Assembly (NCBI GenBank): GCA_017936545.1
Contig: JAGBFJ010000024.1
Span: 1-39,827, forward strand
Reading direction: 5' to 3'
DNA from: Sutterella sp.
GTDB taxonomy: Bacteria; Pseudomonadota; Gammaproteobacteria; Burkholderiales; Burkholderiaceae_F
Length of the DNA: 39,827 bases
Made by a program: the position numbers and the translations under genes. Position 1 is the first letter of the stretch; the number at the start of each line of letters is the position of its first letter. Shown one piece after another: positions 1 to 7,926 of this stretch. The notes beneath the pieces were generated by a model. That model made no database searches. It was not told where the DNA came from and saw only the letters and a program-made list of their open reading frames with translations.

Positions 1-1
1 A

Positions 2-784
2 TCGAACACGGCCGTGCGGATCAGCACGCTGATTCAGGATCTGGCCCAGCAGTATGCCGAACCCCGTCCCTGGATGCTTCTCGATCAGAGCGCGGCCTAC
101 GGATCGTCCGCCATGCCTCAGAAGCGCAATCCCGGCATTCTCAACAAGACCCGCGCCAAGGCGGGCGACGTGATCGGCGCAGCCCAGACCGTGGTGATCC
201 GCGCGCACAATCTGCCGCTCGGCATGTACGACAACAAGGAAAGCGCGTCTGAAGACAATTCCGAAGTGCTGGTGCAGGGCGTGCACCTGCTGAAGCTTGC
301 CGCCAAGGCGTTTTCCGAGCTTCGCGTGCTGCCTGAACGGGCGCTCGAAGAACTCAACAGCGACTGGACCTGCACGATGGCGCTTGCAGAGCGTCTCCAG
401 CAGCAGACGGAGCTTCCCTTCCGCGTCGGCCATACGTTTGCAAGCGACATGGTCACGGCGGCCCGTCGGGACGGCTGGCTGCCTCAGACCTTCCCGTATG
501 ACCTCGCGCAGGAAATTTTTGCGTCCGTGACCGAGCGGCTTCTCGGCGAAAAGCAGAGTCTGCCGCTTTCCGAAGCCGAGCTTCGCGAGACGCTCAGTCC
601 CGAGTACGTCGTCAGGACCCGGGTGGGCGACGGCTCGCCCAATCCCGAAAGCACCCGCGCCGGCCTGGCCCGCATCCGCGCACGGCTTGAAGCCGACAGG
701 GCCTGGATTGCCGCAAAGGAAGCGGCGCTCGATGCTGCTTCCGAAGCACTCGATCGTGCGTTCGAGGAGACCGCCGTTCAGTAA
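2..784 (+). CDS. Argininosuccinate-lyase-like lyase, 5'-truncated by window edge
   Basis: This is the C-terminal part of a fumarase/aspartase/argininosuccinate lyase superfamily enzyme. The frame is open to the left edge, so the true start lies outside the window; the GTG at 14 is only an internal codon. The superfamily signature GSSAMPQKRNP is present near the beginning and contains the mobile-loop serine used as catalytic base in the family. It aligns along its whole length with the complete lyase at 11125-12549: both share a PRPW-L segment, SSAMPQKRNP and PERALEELNSDW. Like that copy, it is followed by a DcuC-type carrier (43 bp downstream), so the two genes probably form one operon. Family members eliminate fumarate or a related acid from a C-N bonded substrate. 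The actual substrate is unknown; argininosuccinate is possible but not shown. Confidence 0.9.
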   Translation, partial: SNTAVRISTLIQDLAQQYAEPRPWMLLDQSAAYGSSAMPQKRNPGILNKTRAKAGDVIGAAQTVVIRAHNLPLGMYDNKESASEDNSEVLVQGVHLLKLAAKAFSELRVLPERALEELNSDWTCTMALAERLQQQTELPFRVGHTFASDMVTAARRDGWLPQTFPYDLAQEIFASVTERLLGEKQSLPLSEAELRETLSPEYVVRTRVGDGSPNPESTRAGLARIRARLEADRAWIAAKEAALDAASEALDRAFEETAVQ

Positions 785-827
785 ACCCTCTCATTCAACC
801 TTTATCAACCGCTTATAGGAGACGTAT

Positions 828-2147
828 ATGATCTGGATCGGCCTTGCCATCGTCATCGTAACGTTCTGGCTTATCTACAAGAATTACGAAGCCCGTCTGG
901 TCCTCGTGATTTCGGGCGTCGTCATGGCGCTCATCGGACAGTTCGTCTGCGGTTCCGCCGTCACGCTCGAAACCGCGGTCAATGCCTTCGTGAAGCAGCT
1001 CGTCAACGGCGGGCTGGTGCCGACCATCACGACCGTAATGGGCTTCGGCTACGTCATGACCTACACAAAGTGCTCCGACCATCTGGTCAACGCGCTGGTG
1101 CGTCCCCTTACGCACGTGCCGGCGATCGTGATTCCGGGCGCCGTTCTCATCACCTGGGTGCTCAACATCATTCTTCCGTCTGCCGCGGGCATCGCCGCCG
1201 CCGTAGGCGTGCTGCTGATCCCGGCGCTCATCGCGCTGAAGGTCCGTCCCGTGATGGCGGCCGCCGCCGTCTTCCTCGGCACCTGGGGTTCGGTGGTGTC
1301 GCCCGGTCTGATGTTCAATCCGCAGATTGCGTCCATCGCGTTCAAGGCCAAGGAAATTCCGGCTGCCGACGCCATGATCGTGATCATGCAGGAAGCGCTT
1401 CCCTGTGCCATCGGCGCCGTAGTGGCAGCGTTGCTTCTCGCCGTCATCTGCTTCTTCCTGAAGGAAGGCGTGGGTTCCGTTAAGGACGCCGAAGAAAAGG
1501 CGGGCGCAGCGGAAAACTTCAAGATCAATCCGTTCTATGCGATGGTTCCCGTGCTGCCGCTCTTCCTGCTCGTCATCGCCTCGAAGCAGGTCGGCTGGCT
1601 TCCCACGAAGACCTTCTCCGTTCCCGTCTGCATGCTGATCGGCACGGCTGTCGGCATCGTCGTGGGCATCATCAACAAGCAGAAGGTGGGCGACTGCTCG
1701 AAGAAGTTCTGCCGCGGTGCCGGCGACGGCTTCTGCGATGTCGTGATTCTCATTGCCGCTGCAGCGCTCTTTGCTTCCGGCATGAAGTCGATCGGTCTCA
1801 CGGGCGCGCTCGTCGACGCGATGAAGGGCTCCCAGTCGGTTGCCATGTTCGCCGCTGCCGCCGGTCCGTTCACGATGGCCGCGATTTCCGGTTCCGGCAA
1901 TGCCGCCGCGCTGGCCTTCAATGAAGCCATTACGCCGCACGCCGCCGACTTCGGTCTGACGATCGTTCAGCTCGGCGCTGTTGCTCAGATTGCCGCCGGT
2001 CTCGGCCGCTCCATGTCGCCTGTTGCGGGCGGCGTGATCATCCTGGCCGGCATCGCGGGCGTCAACCCGATGGAAATCGTGAAGCGCACTGCGCTTCCCT
2101 GCCTGGTCGCCGTCGTTGTCGTCACCGTCGCGATGTTCGCGCTCTGA
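828..2147 (+). CDS. DcuC-family C4-dicarboxylate carrier
   Basis: A 439-residue integral membrane protein, mostly hydrophobic helices from residue 2 to the end. It fits the DcuC family: GSGNAAALAFNEA in the second half corresponds to the GSGNAP region of E. coli DcuC, and GRSMSPVAGGVI followed by NPMEIVKRTALP matches its conserved C-terminal LGRTLSPVSGV/VKRTSVP stretch. DcuC proteins move fumarate, succinate or related dicarboxylates across the inner membrane in anaerobes. The ATG has a good ribosome binding site (TAGGAGACGTAT before it). It directly follows the lyase gene, and a strong terminator sits behind it, so the lyase plus carrier look like a self-contained unit. Inferred role: uptake of the lyase substrate or exchange of its fumarate-like product. 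The substrate is not visible from sequence. It is diverged from the second DcuC at 9728-11098. Confidence 0.9.
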   Translation: MIWIGLAIVIVTFWLIYKNYEARLVLVISGVVMALIGQFVCGSAVTLETAVNAFVKQLVNGGLVPTITTVMGFGYVMTYTKCSDHLVNALVRPLTHVPAIVIPGAVLITWVLNIILPSAAGIAAAVGVLLIPALIALKVRPVMAAAAVFLGTWGSVVSPGLMFNPQIASIAFKAKEIPAADAMIVIMQEALPCAIGAVVAALLLAVICFFLKEGVGSVKDAEEKAGAAENFKINPFYAMVPVLPLFLLVIASKQVGWLPTKTFSVPVCMLIGTAVGIVVGIINKQKVGDCSKKFCRGAGDGFCDVVILIAAAALFASGMKSIGLTGALVDAMKGSQSVAMFAAAAGPFTMAAISGSGNAAALAFNEAITPHAADFGLTIVQLGAVAQIAAGLGRSMSPVAGGVIILAGIAGVNPMEIVKRTALPCLVAVVVVTVAMFAL

Positions 2148-2190
2148 TCTTCGGATGAATCACGGAGCGACTGACGCTCCGCGCTGAAAC

Positions 2191-2229
2191 CAACGCCCGC
2201 AGGCAGCTGTCTGCGGGCGTTGTTGATTG
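2191..2229 (+). terminator. Rho-independent terminator after the DcuC gene
   Basis: A perfect 12-bp stem, CAACGCCCGCAG (2191-2202) and its complement (2211-2222), with an 8-nt loop, is followed by a T-rich stretch TTGATTGT. It lies 44 bp after the carrier stop codon and should end the lyase-carrier transcript. Confidence 0.85.
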
Positions 2230-2385
2230 TCAGGTGACAGTCTGGGATTCAGCATCCTGAGTCCGGAAAGATCGGTGTCTGTTAGATGCGGACGTTCAGA
2301 TTGAAGGACTGCATGAAGGGTTAGCTGATATTGAACGTATATGTTTAACTTTCATGAAAAATTTCCTCGCCTAATGGACTATGTC

Positions 2386-2658
2386 ATGCGCACAACTGCA
2401 ACTTTGCGAAAGCTTGGCGGATCCGTCGTCATAGCCATCCCTCCGGCATTTCTCGATAACCTTAATTGTGTGGTCGGAGATCGAGTCGATTTGGCTCTTA
2501 ACAACGGACTTCTGGAAGTCAGACCGCAGAAAAAAAGACTGACTTTAGCGGAGAGACTGAAAATGTTTGAAGCTGCTGTGTCGGCTCGAACTGAAGCCGA
2601 ACGGCAAGCCGATCGGGAATGGGACGGCGCACCGTCCCAGGGGAGTGAACTTCTGTGA
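2386..2658 (+). CDS. MazE/ChpS-type antitoxin (AbrB fold)
   Basis: Predicted antitoxin of a type II toxin-antitoxin pair. From the ATG at 2386 it gives 90 residues. The N-terminal half, TATLRKLGGSVVIAIPPAFL, is the typical SpoVT/AbrB swapped-hairpin DNA-binding domain of MazE, PemI and ChpS; the charged C-terminal half (LTLAERLKMFEAAVSARTEAERQADREW) would be the part that wraps the toxin. The frame is open further up, with ATGs at 2341 and 2374, but family members begin at the MRTT-type sequence, so 2386 is preferred; none of the three has a strong ribosome binding site. It overlaps the toxin start by 4 bp. Such antitoxins usually repress their own promoter; no operator was identified here. 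Confidence 0.82.
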   Translation: MRTTATLRKLGGSVVIAIPPAFLDNLNCVVGDRVDLALNNGLLEVRPQKKRLTLAERLKMFEAAVSARTEAERQADREWDGAPSQGSELL

Positions 2659-3002
2659 AGACATTCAGCGCCGGCGATATTGCGATGGTAGCTTTAGATC
2701 CAACCATCGGACGTGAACAAAAAGGTCGTCGTCCCGTCCTTGTTCTCACAGACGGAAGCTACAACCGAATCACGGGGGTGCCGATTGTTGCTGAGATTAC
2801 CAACGATGGAGGATTCGCGAGAGACAATGGCTTTTCTGTCTCTTTAATGGGTGCTGGCCTGCTTACAACTGGGGTGGTTCGCTGTGATCAGATCCGCAGT
2901 CTAGATCTCAGCAACCGAGCAGCCGACTATGTTGAGGCAGTTCCCGAATTCATCTTGAATGAAGTTAGGGAGATTGTCGGAACAATTCTCGAAATTCATT
3001 AG
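2655..3002 (+). CDS. MazF/ChpB/PemK-type endoribonuclease toxin
   Basis: A 115-residue protein of the MazF family, sequence-specific mRNA interferases. It starts at a GTG at 2655 that overlaps the antitoxin stop (GTGA), with GGGAG as ribosome binding site inside the antitoxin end, which indicates translational coupling. Visible family features are the early KGRRPVLVLTD strand with the conserved RP, the central TTGVVRCDQIRSLDL segment typical of ChpB-like members, and a C-terminal helix ending in LNEVREIVGTILEI. Length is normal for the family and no disruption is seen, so it is probably functional. The pair sits between a terminator and a weakly coding region that is less GC-rich than its surroundings, as is common for mobile toxin-antitoxin genes. 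The cleavage sequence cannot be read from the protein. Confidence 0.88.
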   Translation: MKTFSAGDIAMVALDPTIGREQKGRRPVLVLTDGSYNRITGVPIVAEITNDGGFARDNGFSVSLMGAGLLTTGVVRCDQIRSLDLSNRAADYVEAVPEFILNEVREIVGTILEIH

Positions 3003-3157
3003 ATTTCGATGCCAAGCGTGGAATAACACGCAGCCGGAGACGAAGTGTGAGGGTGTAAATGCAAGACTCTAGCTCGGTTCTGATAGTTTGCTGGAACCGT
3101 AGCTCGGCAGAGAGATAATATTTAGGCTCGCAGTTGGCTTCAGGCAAGGGTTCTGAA

Positions 3158-3313
3158 ATGAAACAACACTCGATTCAGAGCCGATTAGGAAACCGCGTTG
3201 CGTTGCTGATCATGACATCGTCCGTCGACGGAATGTTCGCAGGCGATGCCGTTACACTGACTAAACGCAGGTTCAAAGTGAGCCGTCTGCAGCAGAGAGT
3301 CTGCTTCAAATAA
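3158..3313 (+). CDS. Possible 51-residue protein, unrecognised
   Basis: The stretch 3003-3460 has no clear gene. The only candidate is this short frame. It starts MKQHSIQSRLGNRVALL, has AAGGG seven bases ahead of the ATG, and ends at a TAA 26 bp before a hairpin. It is basic (several Arg/Lys) and resembles no family I know. It may be chance or a remnant. The rest of 3003-3460 shows nothing further that I can interpret apart from the hairpin at 3340-3373. Confidence 0.2.
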   Translation: MKQHSIQSRLGNRVALLIMTSSVDGMFAGDAVTLTKRRFKVSRLQQRVCFK

Positions 3314-3339
3314 GGGCAGTTGCGGCAGAGCGTCACGAA

Positions 3340-3373
3340 GGGCAGTCGTCTGATACAAGTCTGGCGACTGCCC
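3340..3373. terminator. Hairpin between toxin-antitoxin region and ribB
   Basis: A 9-bp inverted repeat GGGCAGTCG (3340-3348) / CGACTGCCC (3365-3373) with a 16-nt loop. No run of T follows on either strand, only CTTGCC on the plus strand. It could be a weak or factor-assisted terminator between the converging toxin-antitoxin and ribB transcripts. The function is inferred from position only. Confidence 0.4.
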
Positions 3374-3460
3374 CTTGCCTAATGACGGCGTTTAGATGAT
3401 GAGTTCTGCAGCCGAAGACTGACGAAGACAGTTCTGGTCCAACCGGGCGAAAGGCATGCT

Positions 3461-4078
3461 TTACGCCTTCTTACGAAGATAGTCCTGCAGGGCGCTGATC
3501 GTGATGAAGCGCAGATTGAATCGGCGTGCCAGCTCGAAGAGCTCGGGCGTTCGCATCATATGGCCGTCAGTCGCCATGATTTCGCAGCAGAGGCCGCAGG
3601 GCTCGAGTCCGGCCAGACGGCAGAGGTCGACCGTGGCTTCGGTGTGGCCGTTGCGTTCAAGAACGCCGCCCGCTTTGGCGACGAGCGGGAACATGTGGCC
3701 GGGACGGCGGAAATCTTCCGGACGCGCTTCGGGATCCAGACATTTGAGCGCCGTCAATGAACGGTCGAAAGCCGAAATGCCCGTCGTCGTGCCGACATGA
3801 TCCACAGACACGGTAAAGGCGGTTTCGTGGTTGTCGGTGTTTTTGACGACCATCGGCGGAAAATTGAGTCTTCCGGCGAGTTCTGCAGACATCGGCATGC
3901 AGATGAGCCCGCGGCCTTCGCTGGCCATGAAGGCGATGTTGGCCGGCGTGGCGTGCCGGGCGGCGCAGATGAAGTCGCCTTCGTTTTCCCGGTCCTCGTC
4001 GTCGGTGACGAGAATAATTCTGCCGTTTCTGAGATCCTCGAGCGCTTCCTCGACGGTATCGAATGACTGTGTTGCCAT
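3461..4078 (-). CDS. ribB: 3,4-dihydroxy-2-butanone 4-phosphate synthase
   Basis: RibB converts ribulose 5-phosphate to 3,4-dihydroxy-2-butanone 4-phosphate plus formate, the four-carbon branch of riboflavin synthesis. The 205-residue protein is a stand-alone RibB with no fused GTP cyclohydrolase II. The catalytic acidic loop [11 protein letters not shown] lies around residues 25-35, and RRPGHMFPL plus [16 protein letters not shown] carry the conserved substrate-binding histidine, arginine and glutamate residues. The frame is open upstream to 4186, but the ATG at 4078 (MATQSF) is preferred because GGAGA lies 4 bp before it and the family begins there; the extra upstream residues would be translated leader. 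The leader holds an FMN riboswitch and a terminator, so expression should fall when FMN is plentiful. Confidence 0.96.
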   Translation of the reverse strand: MATQSFDTVEEALEDLRNGRIILVTDDEDRENEGDFICAARHATPANIAFMASEGRGLICMPMSAELAGRLNFPPMVVKNTDNHETAFTVSVDHVGTTTGISAFDRSLTALKCLDPEARPEDFRRPGHMFPLVAKAGGVLERNGHTEATVDLCRLAGLEPCGLCCEIMATDGHMMRTPELFELARRFNLRFITISALQDYLRKKA

Positions 4079-4114
4079 AAATTCTCCGTTTGTCAGACGC
4101 GGTTCGGGGACACT

Positions 4115-4151
4115 GAAAAAGCAAACGCCCCGAACCAAAAGGATCAGGGCG
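4115..4151 (-). terminator. Riboswitch-controlled intrinsic terminator before ribB
   Basis: Read on the minus strand, an eight-pair GC-rich stem forms between CGCCCTGA (4144-4151) and TTCGGGGCG (4126-4134), followed by TTTGCTTTTTC (4115-4125). It lies between the FMN aptamer and the ribB start, the usual place for the expression platform. Inference: FMN binding favours this terminator; without FMN an alternative pairing would let transcription continue. Confidence 0.75.
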
Positions 4152-4222
4152 CCATGAAGCCGCAGACCGAGGCCGGACGCGCACAAATGCGCGCCGGCAG
4201 CAAAAACTGCAGCAGCACGAAT

Positions 4223-4333
4223 AGATCTTCTTTCATCCCGACTGTACGGTCGGCACCGGAATTACACCGGTTCATGCCTTGCGGCTCGCGGGCTATACCG
4301 CCGGTGGGGAATTGCACCCCGCCCTGAAGATGC
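4223..4333 (-). promoter_or_regulatory. FMN riboswitch (RFN element)
   Basis: On the minus strand the leader contains nearly all invariant blocks of the RFN aptamer: GGGCGGGGTGCAATTCCCCA, then ACCGGCGGTATAGCCCGCGAG, GAACCGGTGTAATTCCGGTG, CCGACCGTACAGTCGGGATG and the closing GAAAGAAGAT. The basal P1 helix pairs the strand complementary to 4326-4331 with that complementary to 4225-4230. This element binds FMN and controls riboflavin synthesis and transport genes across bacteria. It sits about 145 bp upstream of ribB on the same strand, with a terminator between. Confidence 0.95.
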
Positions 4334-4421
4334 TCGGACTGAGCGGTGCGATTGTTGCGCGGGCGAGGCGGTTTGTCAAGTTTTTGCAGGACACAGTCCG
4401 GCATTTCATCTCTGCTGCTGT

Positions 4422-6227
4422 TTATGTCGGCAGACGGATCTTTCCTTCCAGCCATACGTTTTCCGCTTCGGAAAGGAGCGGACGAAGCTTTCTGCGGACT
4501 TCCTCGTGATACTGTTCCAGCCAGTGCCGTTCTTCATGCGTCAGACATTCGAACCGGACGGCGCTGATTTCAAACGGCAGGAAGGTGAGCGTCTCGAACC
4601 CGAGAAACTCGCCGAATTCGCTCGTCCCGGCTTCACGAACGATCACGGCATTTTCAAGGCGTATGCCTCTGATCCCGGGCCGGTAGAGGCCGGGCTCGTT
4701 TGAAAAGACCATGCCGGCTGCGAGCGGGGTCTTTTCGGCGTAGGGAAAGGCGGGCGAATACTCGGCCGAGATCTTTCCGGGACCTTCGTGAATGTTGGAA
4801 ACATAGCCGATGCCGTGTCCGGTACCGTGACGGAAAGTGATCCTGCTTCGCCAGAGGCCAGCCTTGACGATCGCATCAATGAGATTTCCCGTCGTGCCGA
4901 CAGGAAAAAGCTGGGAGGCAAGCGTGATGTGCGCCTTCAGTACAGCCGTGTAGTCGTCCTTCATGTCATCCGTTGCGGGACCGACGGCGACGGTTCGTGT
5001 CAGATCCGTGCTTCCGCACAGGTACTGCGCACAGACGTCGAAAAGAAGAAAGCCCTCGGCCTTGATCGGCGCAGCCGTTTCACGCGTCGGCCGGTAGTGC
5101 GGCAGAGCGGCGTTGGCGCCGAATCCGACGATCGGAATGTTGGCAGGCTGCAAGTAGAGCGAAGACCTGCGGCGGAATTCATTGAGCTTCTGACCGACGT
5201 CCCATTCCGTCAGTGGACAGCGGCCGACGGTCTGCTCGAGCCAGATCATGAGCCTGATGACCGCAGCCGATTCCAGCAGATTGGCCTGTCGGATGTTTGC
5301 AATTTCTCCGGGACTGCGAACTGCTTTGACGGAGGTGATCGGTTCCGGGAGACGAAGACGGCGAAGGCCGGATGGCAGGCTGCGGACAAGACCGAGCGCA
5401 GTTTTTTCCGGATCGGCAATGAGCGCAGTGCCGGGGGATATCGTTCGAAGGGCATCGGCGATGCGTGTGTACGGAACAATCGCCCAGCCGTCTTCTCGCA
5501 TCTCTTCTGCCAGGGCCGGCGGTATGCGGGCGGGATCTGCTGCCAGAACGGCTCTGTCTTCGGTTATCAGCGCGTAAGCATGAAAAAACGGATAGAGCGG
5601 ATTGTCGTTTCCGCGCAGATTGGTGAGCCAGATAACATTGTCGAGACAATTCACCAGCGCGGCGCTCTTTGGCGGCAGTGCGGCCCGGACGCGGGCCAGC
5701 TTTTCCCGCCGGCTGTCGGCGGCATAAGTGGCCGGCAGTTCCCAAAGCCTGTCTGAAGGCAGAGCAGGTCGGTCACGCCAGAGCGCCAGGATGCTGCCGA
5801 TGTCCGTGACGAGCGTGACGTCGTGCCTCACAAGTTCAGCGGAGAGCCGCTCGGCATCGGCTTCGGAGAGCACTTCGCCGTCGGCGGCTATCATGGCTTT
5901 TTCCGGAAGTCTCGGATCAAGCCAGGCGGCCCGTGACGGTGATTCGGGAAGCGACGTATTTTCTATCTGAAAGAGCGAGCCGTCGATTTCCCGCAGCGAC
6001 TGTTCGCGGTAGCGGCCGTCCGTCCAAAACGCGGCTTCCGTCCGAGTAACGACCGCAAATCCCGTGCTGCCCGTGAATCCGGTGAGCCACTGAACGGTCT
6101 TCCAGTGCGGCGAGACGGATTCGCTTTGGTGCGGATCATTGCATCCGATGAAAAGCGCGTCGATGCCGGCGGTCACCATTCGGTCCCGGATGTCGGCAAG
6201 CAGTTTCTTTCGTCTGATGTCGGCCAT
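4422..6227 (-). CDS. Xaa-Pro aminopeptidase (aminopeptidase P, M24 family)
   Basis: Metallopeptidase that removes the N-terminal residue from peptides with proline in second position. The 601-residue length matches the long, three-domain APP1 type: two creatinase-like N-terminal domains and a C-terminal pita-bread catalytic domain. The five metal ligands are visible: two aspartates in LLFDVCAQYLCGSTDLTRT, the histidine in HGTGHGIG, and the glutamates in SNEPGLY and RLENAVIV. The second ATG (6227, MADIRRKK) is chosen because the GGAGA lies seven bases before it; the in-frame ATG at 6233 is too close to that site. No signal peptide is present, so it is cytoplasmic. It is not obviously linked to its neighbours and probably serves general peptide catabolism. 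The 323-bp gap after its start (6234-6556) holds no convincing gene. Confidence 0.93.
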   Translation of the reverse strand: MADIRRKKLLADIRDRMVTAGIDALFIGCNDPHQSESVSPHWKTVQWLTGFTGSTGFAVVTRTEAAFWTDGRYREQSLREIDGSLFQIENTSLPESPSRAAWLDPRLPEKAMIAADGEVLSEADAERLSAELVRHDVTLVTDIGSILALWRDRPALPSDRLWELPATYAADSRREKLARVRAALPPKSAALVNCLDNVIWLTNLRGNDNPLYPFFHAYALITEDRAVLAADPARIPPALAEEMREDGWAIVPYTRIADALRTISPGTALIADPEKTALGLVRSLPSGLRRLRLPEPITSVKAVRSPGEIANIRQANLLESAAVIRLMIWLEQTVGRCPLTEWDVGQKLNEFRRRSSLYLQPANIPIVGFGANAALPHYRPTRETAAPIKAEGFLLFDVCAQYLCGSTDLTRTVAVGPATDDMKDDYTAVLKAHITLASQLFPVGTTGNLIDAIVKAGLWRSRITFRHGTGHGIGYVSNIHEGPGKISAEYSPAFPYAEKTPLAAGMVFSNEPGLYRPGIRGIRLENAVIVREAGTSEFGEFLGFETLTFLPFEISAVRFECLTHEERHWLEQYHEEVRRKLRPLLSEAENVWLEGKIRLPT

Positions 6228-6556
6228 GGTCATTTCTCCGCTTCGACTGAAACAACAGCGTCATTTTAGGTCGGAAGCAAGGACGGACTGCAATCTCTCC
6301 CGCTTTCGGGCAGAGGCGTTTTCAATGCAAGCGTCCGAAGCGGCAGTCATTCGCCTAATCCTGTCGTTCCTGCAGGGGATGCCTGATGATGAGGGCGATT
6401 GTACGAAACGCATTGAATTTTTTAGAAGTTTAAAAAACACGAACTAAGGGTTAACACCTAAAAACTCATCCGTTTTCATGAGATTTTTGTCCGCAGAATA
6501 AGTGTCACTAAATGATAACGAGTCGTAATCGGCTCATTACCCCATCGGAGTAACCA

Positions 6557-7810
6557 GTGAAACAATTCCTTCGACTTGCGGCCGCAGTTGCCGTAGCCTC
6601 GGTTTTTTCTTCTCAGGCGTATGCCGCCGGCTTCATGCTGACCGAACAGTCCGCGGGCGCCATGGGCCGTGCTTATGCCGGCGTCGGCGTGGACGGCCTG
6701 GACATTTCGGGCACGTACTACAACCCTGCCACCATGGCGCTTCATCAGGGCACCAAGATGCAGGCGGGCTTTGTGCATATCGGCGTCAATGCCGAATACA
6801 GCGGGAACAGCGGTGCGACTGAAAACGGCCGTCTCAAATCGCAGAGCATTCCGCACGGGTACATCACGCATCAGATCAATGACGGCATGTGGGTCGGTCT
6901 GGCCATGACGGTGCCTTGGGGAATGGGCACGCAGTATGACAACAACTGGGAAGGAGCCGGCCGAGGAACTGAAACCAAAATGCGTTCCTTTGATTTCAAT
7001 CCGAATTTGGCCTGGAAACTGACTGATAACTTCATAGTTGGCGCCGGCGTGTCTATTCAGTATGTTGCGGCAACTCTGAAAGTGAGCAATGTGGAACCAG
7101 TTAAGATCGATGCCGAATATAAGGCTGACAGCATTGACTGGGGTTTCAATCTCGGAGCAATGTGGTGCCCGACAGAAGATCTTCGTTTCGGCCTGTCCTA
7201 TCGCTCTGAAATCGAGCACCATACTGAAGGTCATATGACGCTTCGTCCAGGTAACGAAAGGACGGTCGGTGCGATTGCTGCAGGCATGATTCCTGCTCAA
7301 ATGTTCCGGTCTTATGATGCTGAGCTGATTGTCAGCGGTCCTGCCTGGGCGATGGCGACTGCTGCCTGGGATATTAATGATGCTCTGAGCCTTTACGGCA
7401 CCTTCCGATGGACGGACTGGTCGAGCTTTACCGAGTTGAATATTACTTACGGCGGACAGGTTAAAACTCTTCAGAATCAGTGGAAGGATGCATACCTTGG
7501 TTCTGTTGGTGCAGATTACCGCCTGAATGATGAGTGGACGATTCGTGCAGGCATCGGATATGAAACTACGCCGATCAGCAATCCCCGCAACCGTACGGCG
7601 GTCATTCCTGATGTGGATCGCTGGTGGTTTGCCGTCGGTTCCAGTTACAAGCCGATGAAGAATCTTCAGGCGGACGTGAGCCTTGCGCTTCTGCACGGCG
7701 TGCATGAACGTAATCTTTATGCCGGCGAATCGTCGGATTCTGCGAAAATCGGCAAATACGACAAGCTCGATGCCTACCTGTTCGGCTTCCAGTTGGTTTA
7801 TGCCTTCTGA
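6557..7810 (+). CDS. FadL/TodX-family outer membrane transporter
   Basis: Outer membrane beta-barrel for hydrophobic compounds such as long-chain fatty acids or aromatics. It starts at GTG 6557 with CGGAG six bases ahead. The signal peptide (LRLAAAVAVASVFSSQAYA) is cleaved near residue 23. The mature N-terminus AAGFMLTEQSAGAMGRAYAG, followed by YYNPATMAL, is the FadL hatch region with its conserved NPA motif. The chain ends in aromatic VYAF, as expected for barrel assembly. At 417 residues the length is normal. The stretch from about 6960 to 7620 is visibly less GC-rich than both ends of the gene. The gene has its own terminator and no obvious partner, so substrate is unknown. Confidence 0.94.
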   Translation: MKQFLRLAAAVAVASVFSSQAYAAGFMLTEQSAGAMGRAYAGVGVDGLDISGTYYNPATMALHQGTKMQAGFVHIGVNAEYSGNSGATENGRLKSQSIPHGYITHQINDGMWVGLAMTVPWGMGTQYDNNWEGAGRGTETKMRSFDFNPNLAWKLTDNFIVGAGVSIQYVAATLKVSNVEPVKIDAEYKADSIDWGFNLGAMWCPTEDLRFGLSYRSEIEHHTEGHMTLRPGNERTVGAIAAGMIPAQMFRSYDAELIVSGPAWAMATAAWDINDALSLYGTFRWTDWSSFTELNITYGGQVKTLQNQWKDAYLGSVGADYRLNDEWTIRAGIGYETTPISNPRNRTAVIPDVDRWWFAVGSSYKPMKNLQADVSLALLHGVHERNLYAGESSDSAKIGKYDKLDAYLFGFQLVYAF

Positions 7811-7844
7811 CGAGGCTGACTGAGCTGTATCTCACTTATGATTG

Positions 7845-7880
7845 AAGGCCCGGACTTGATCCCGGGCCTTCTTCGTTTCG
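7845..7880 (+). terminator. Terminator after the FadL gene
   Basis: A perfect 9-bp stem AAGGCCCGG (7845-7853) / CCGGGCCTT (7862-7870) with an 8-nt loop, followed by CTTCGTTTC. It lies 34 bp after the stop codon. Confidence 0.8.
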
Positions 7881-7926
7881 AGGATGCGGTCGATCCCATG
7901 CCGAATAAATAGCTGACGGAGGAGCC

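Noticed and set aside
813..1940. Long minus-strand frame opposite the first DcuC gene
   Set aside because: Antisense shadow with Gly/Arg/His/Asp repeats; the plus-strand DcuC call is certain.
6139..6447. Plus-strand frame of 102 codons before the FadL gene
   Set aside because: Its first part is antisense to the aminopeptidase start and the rest shows no family or ribosome binding site.
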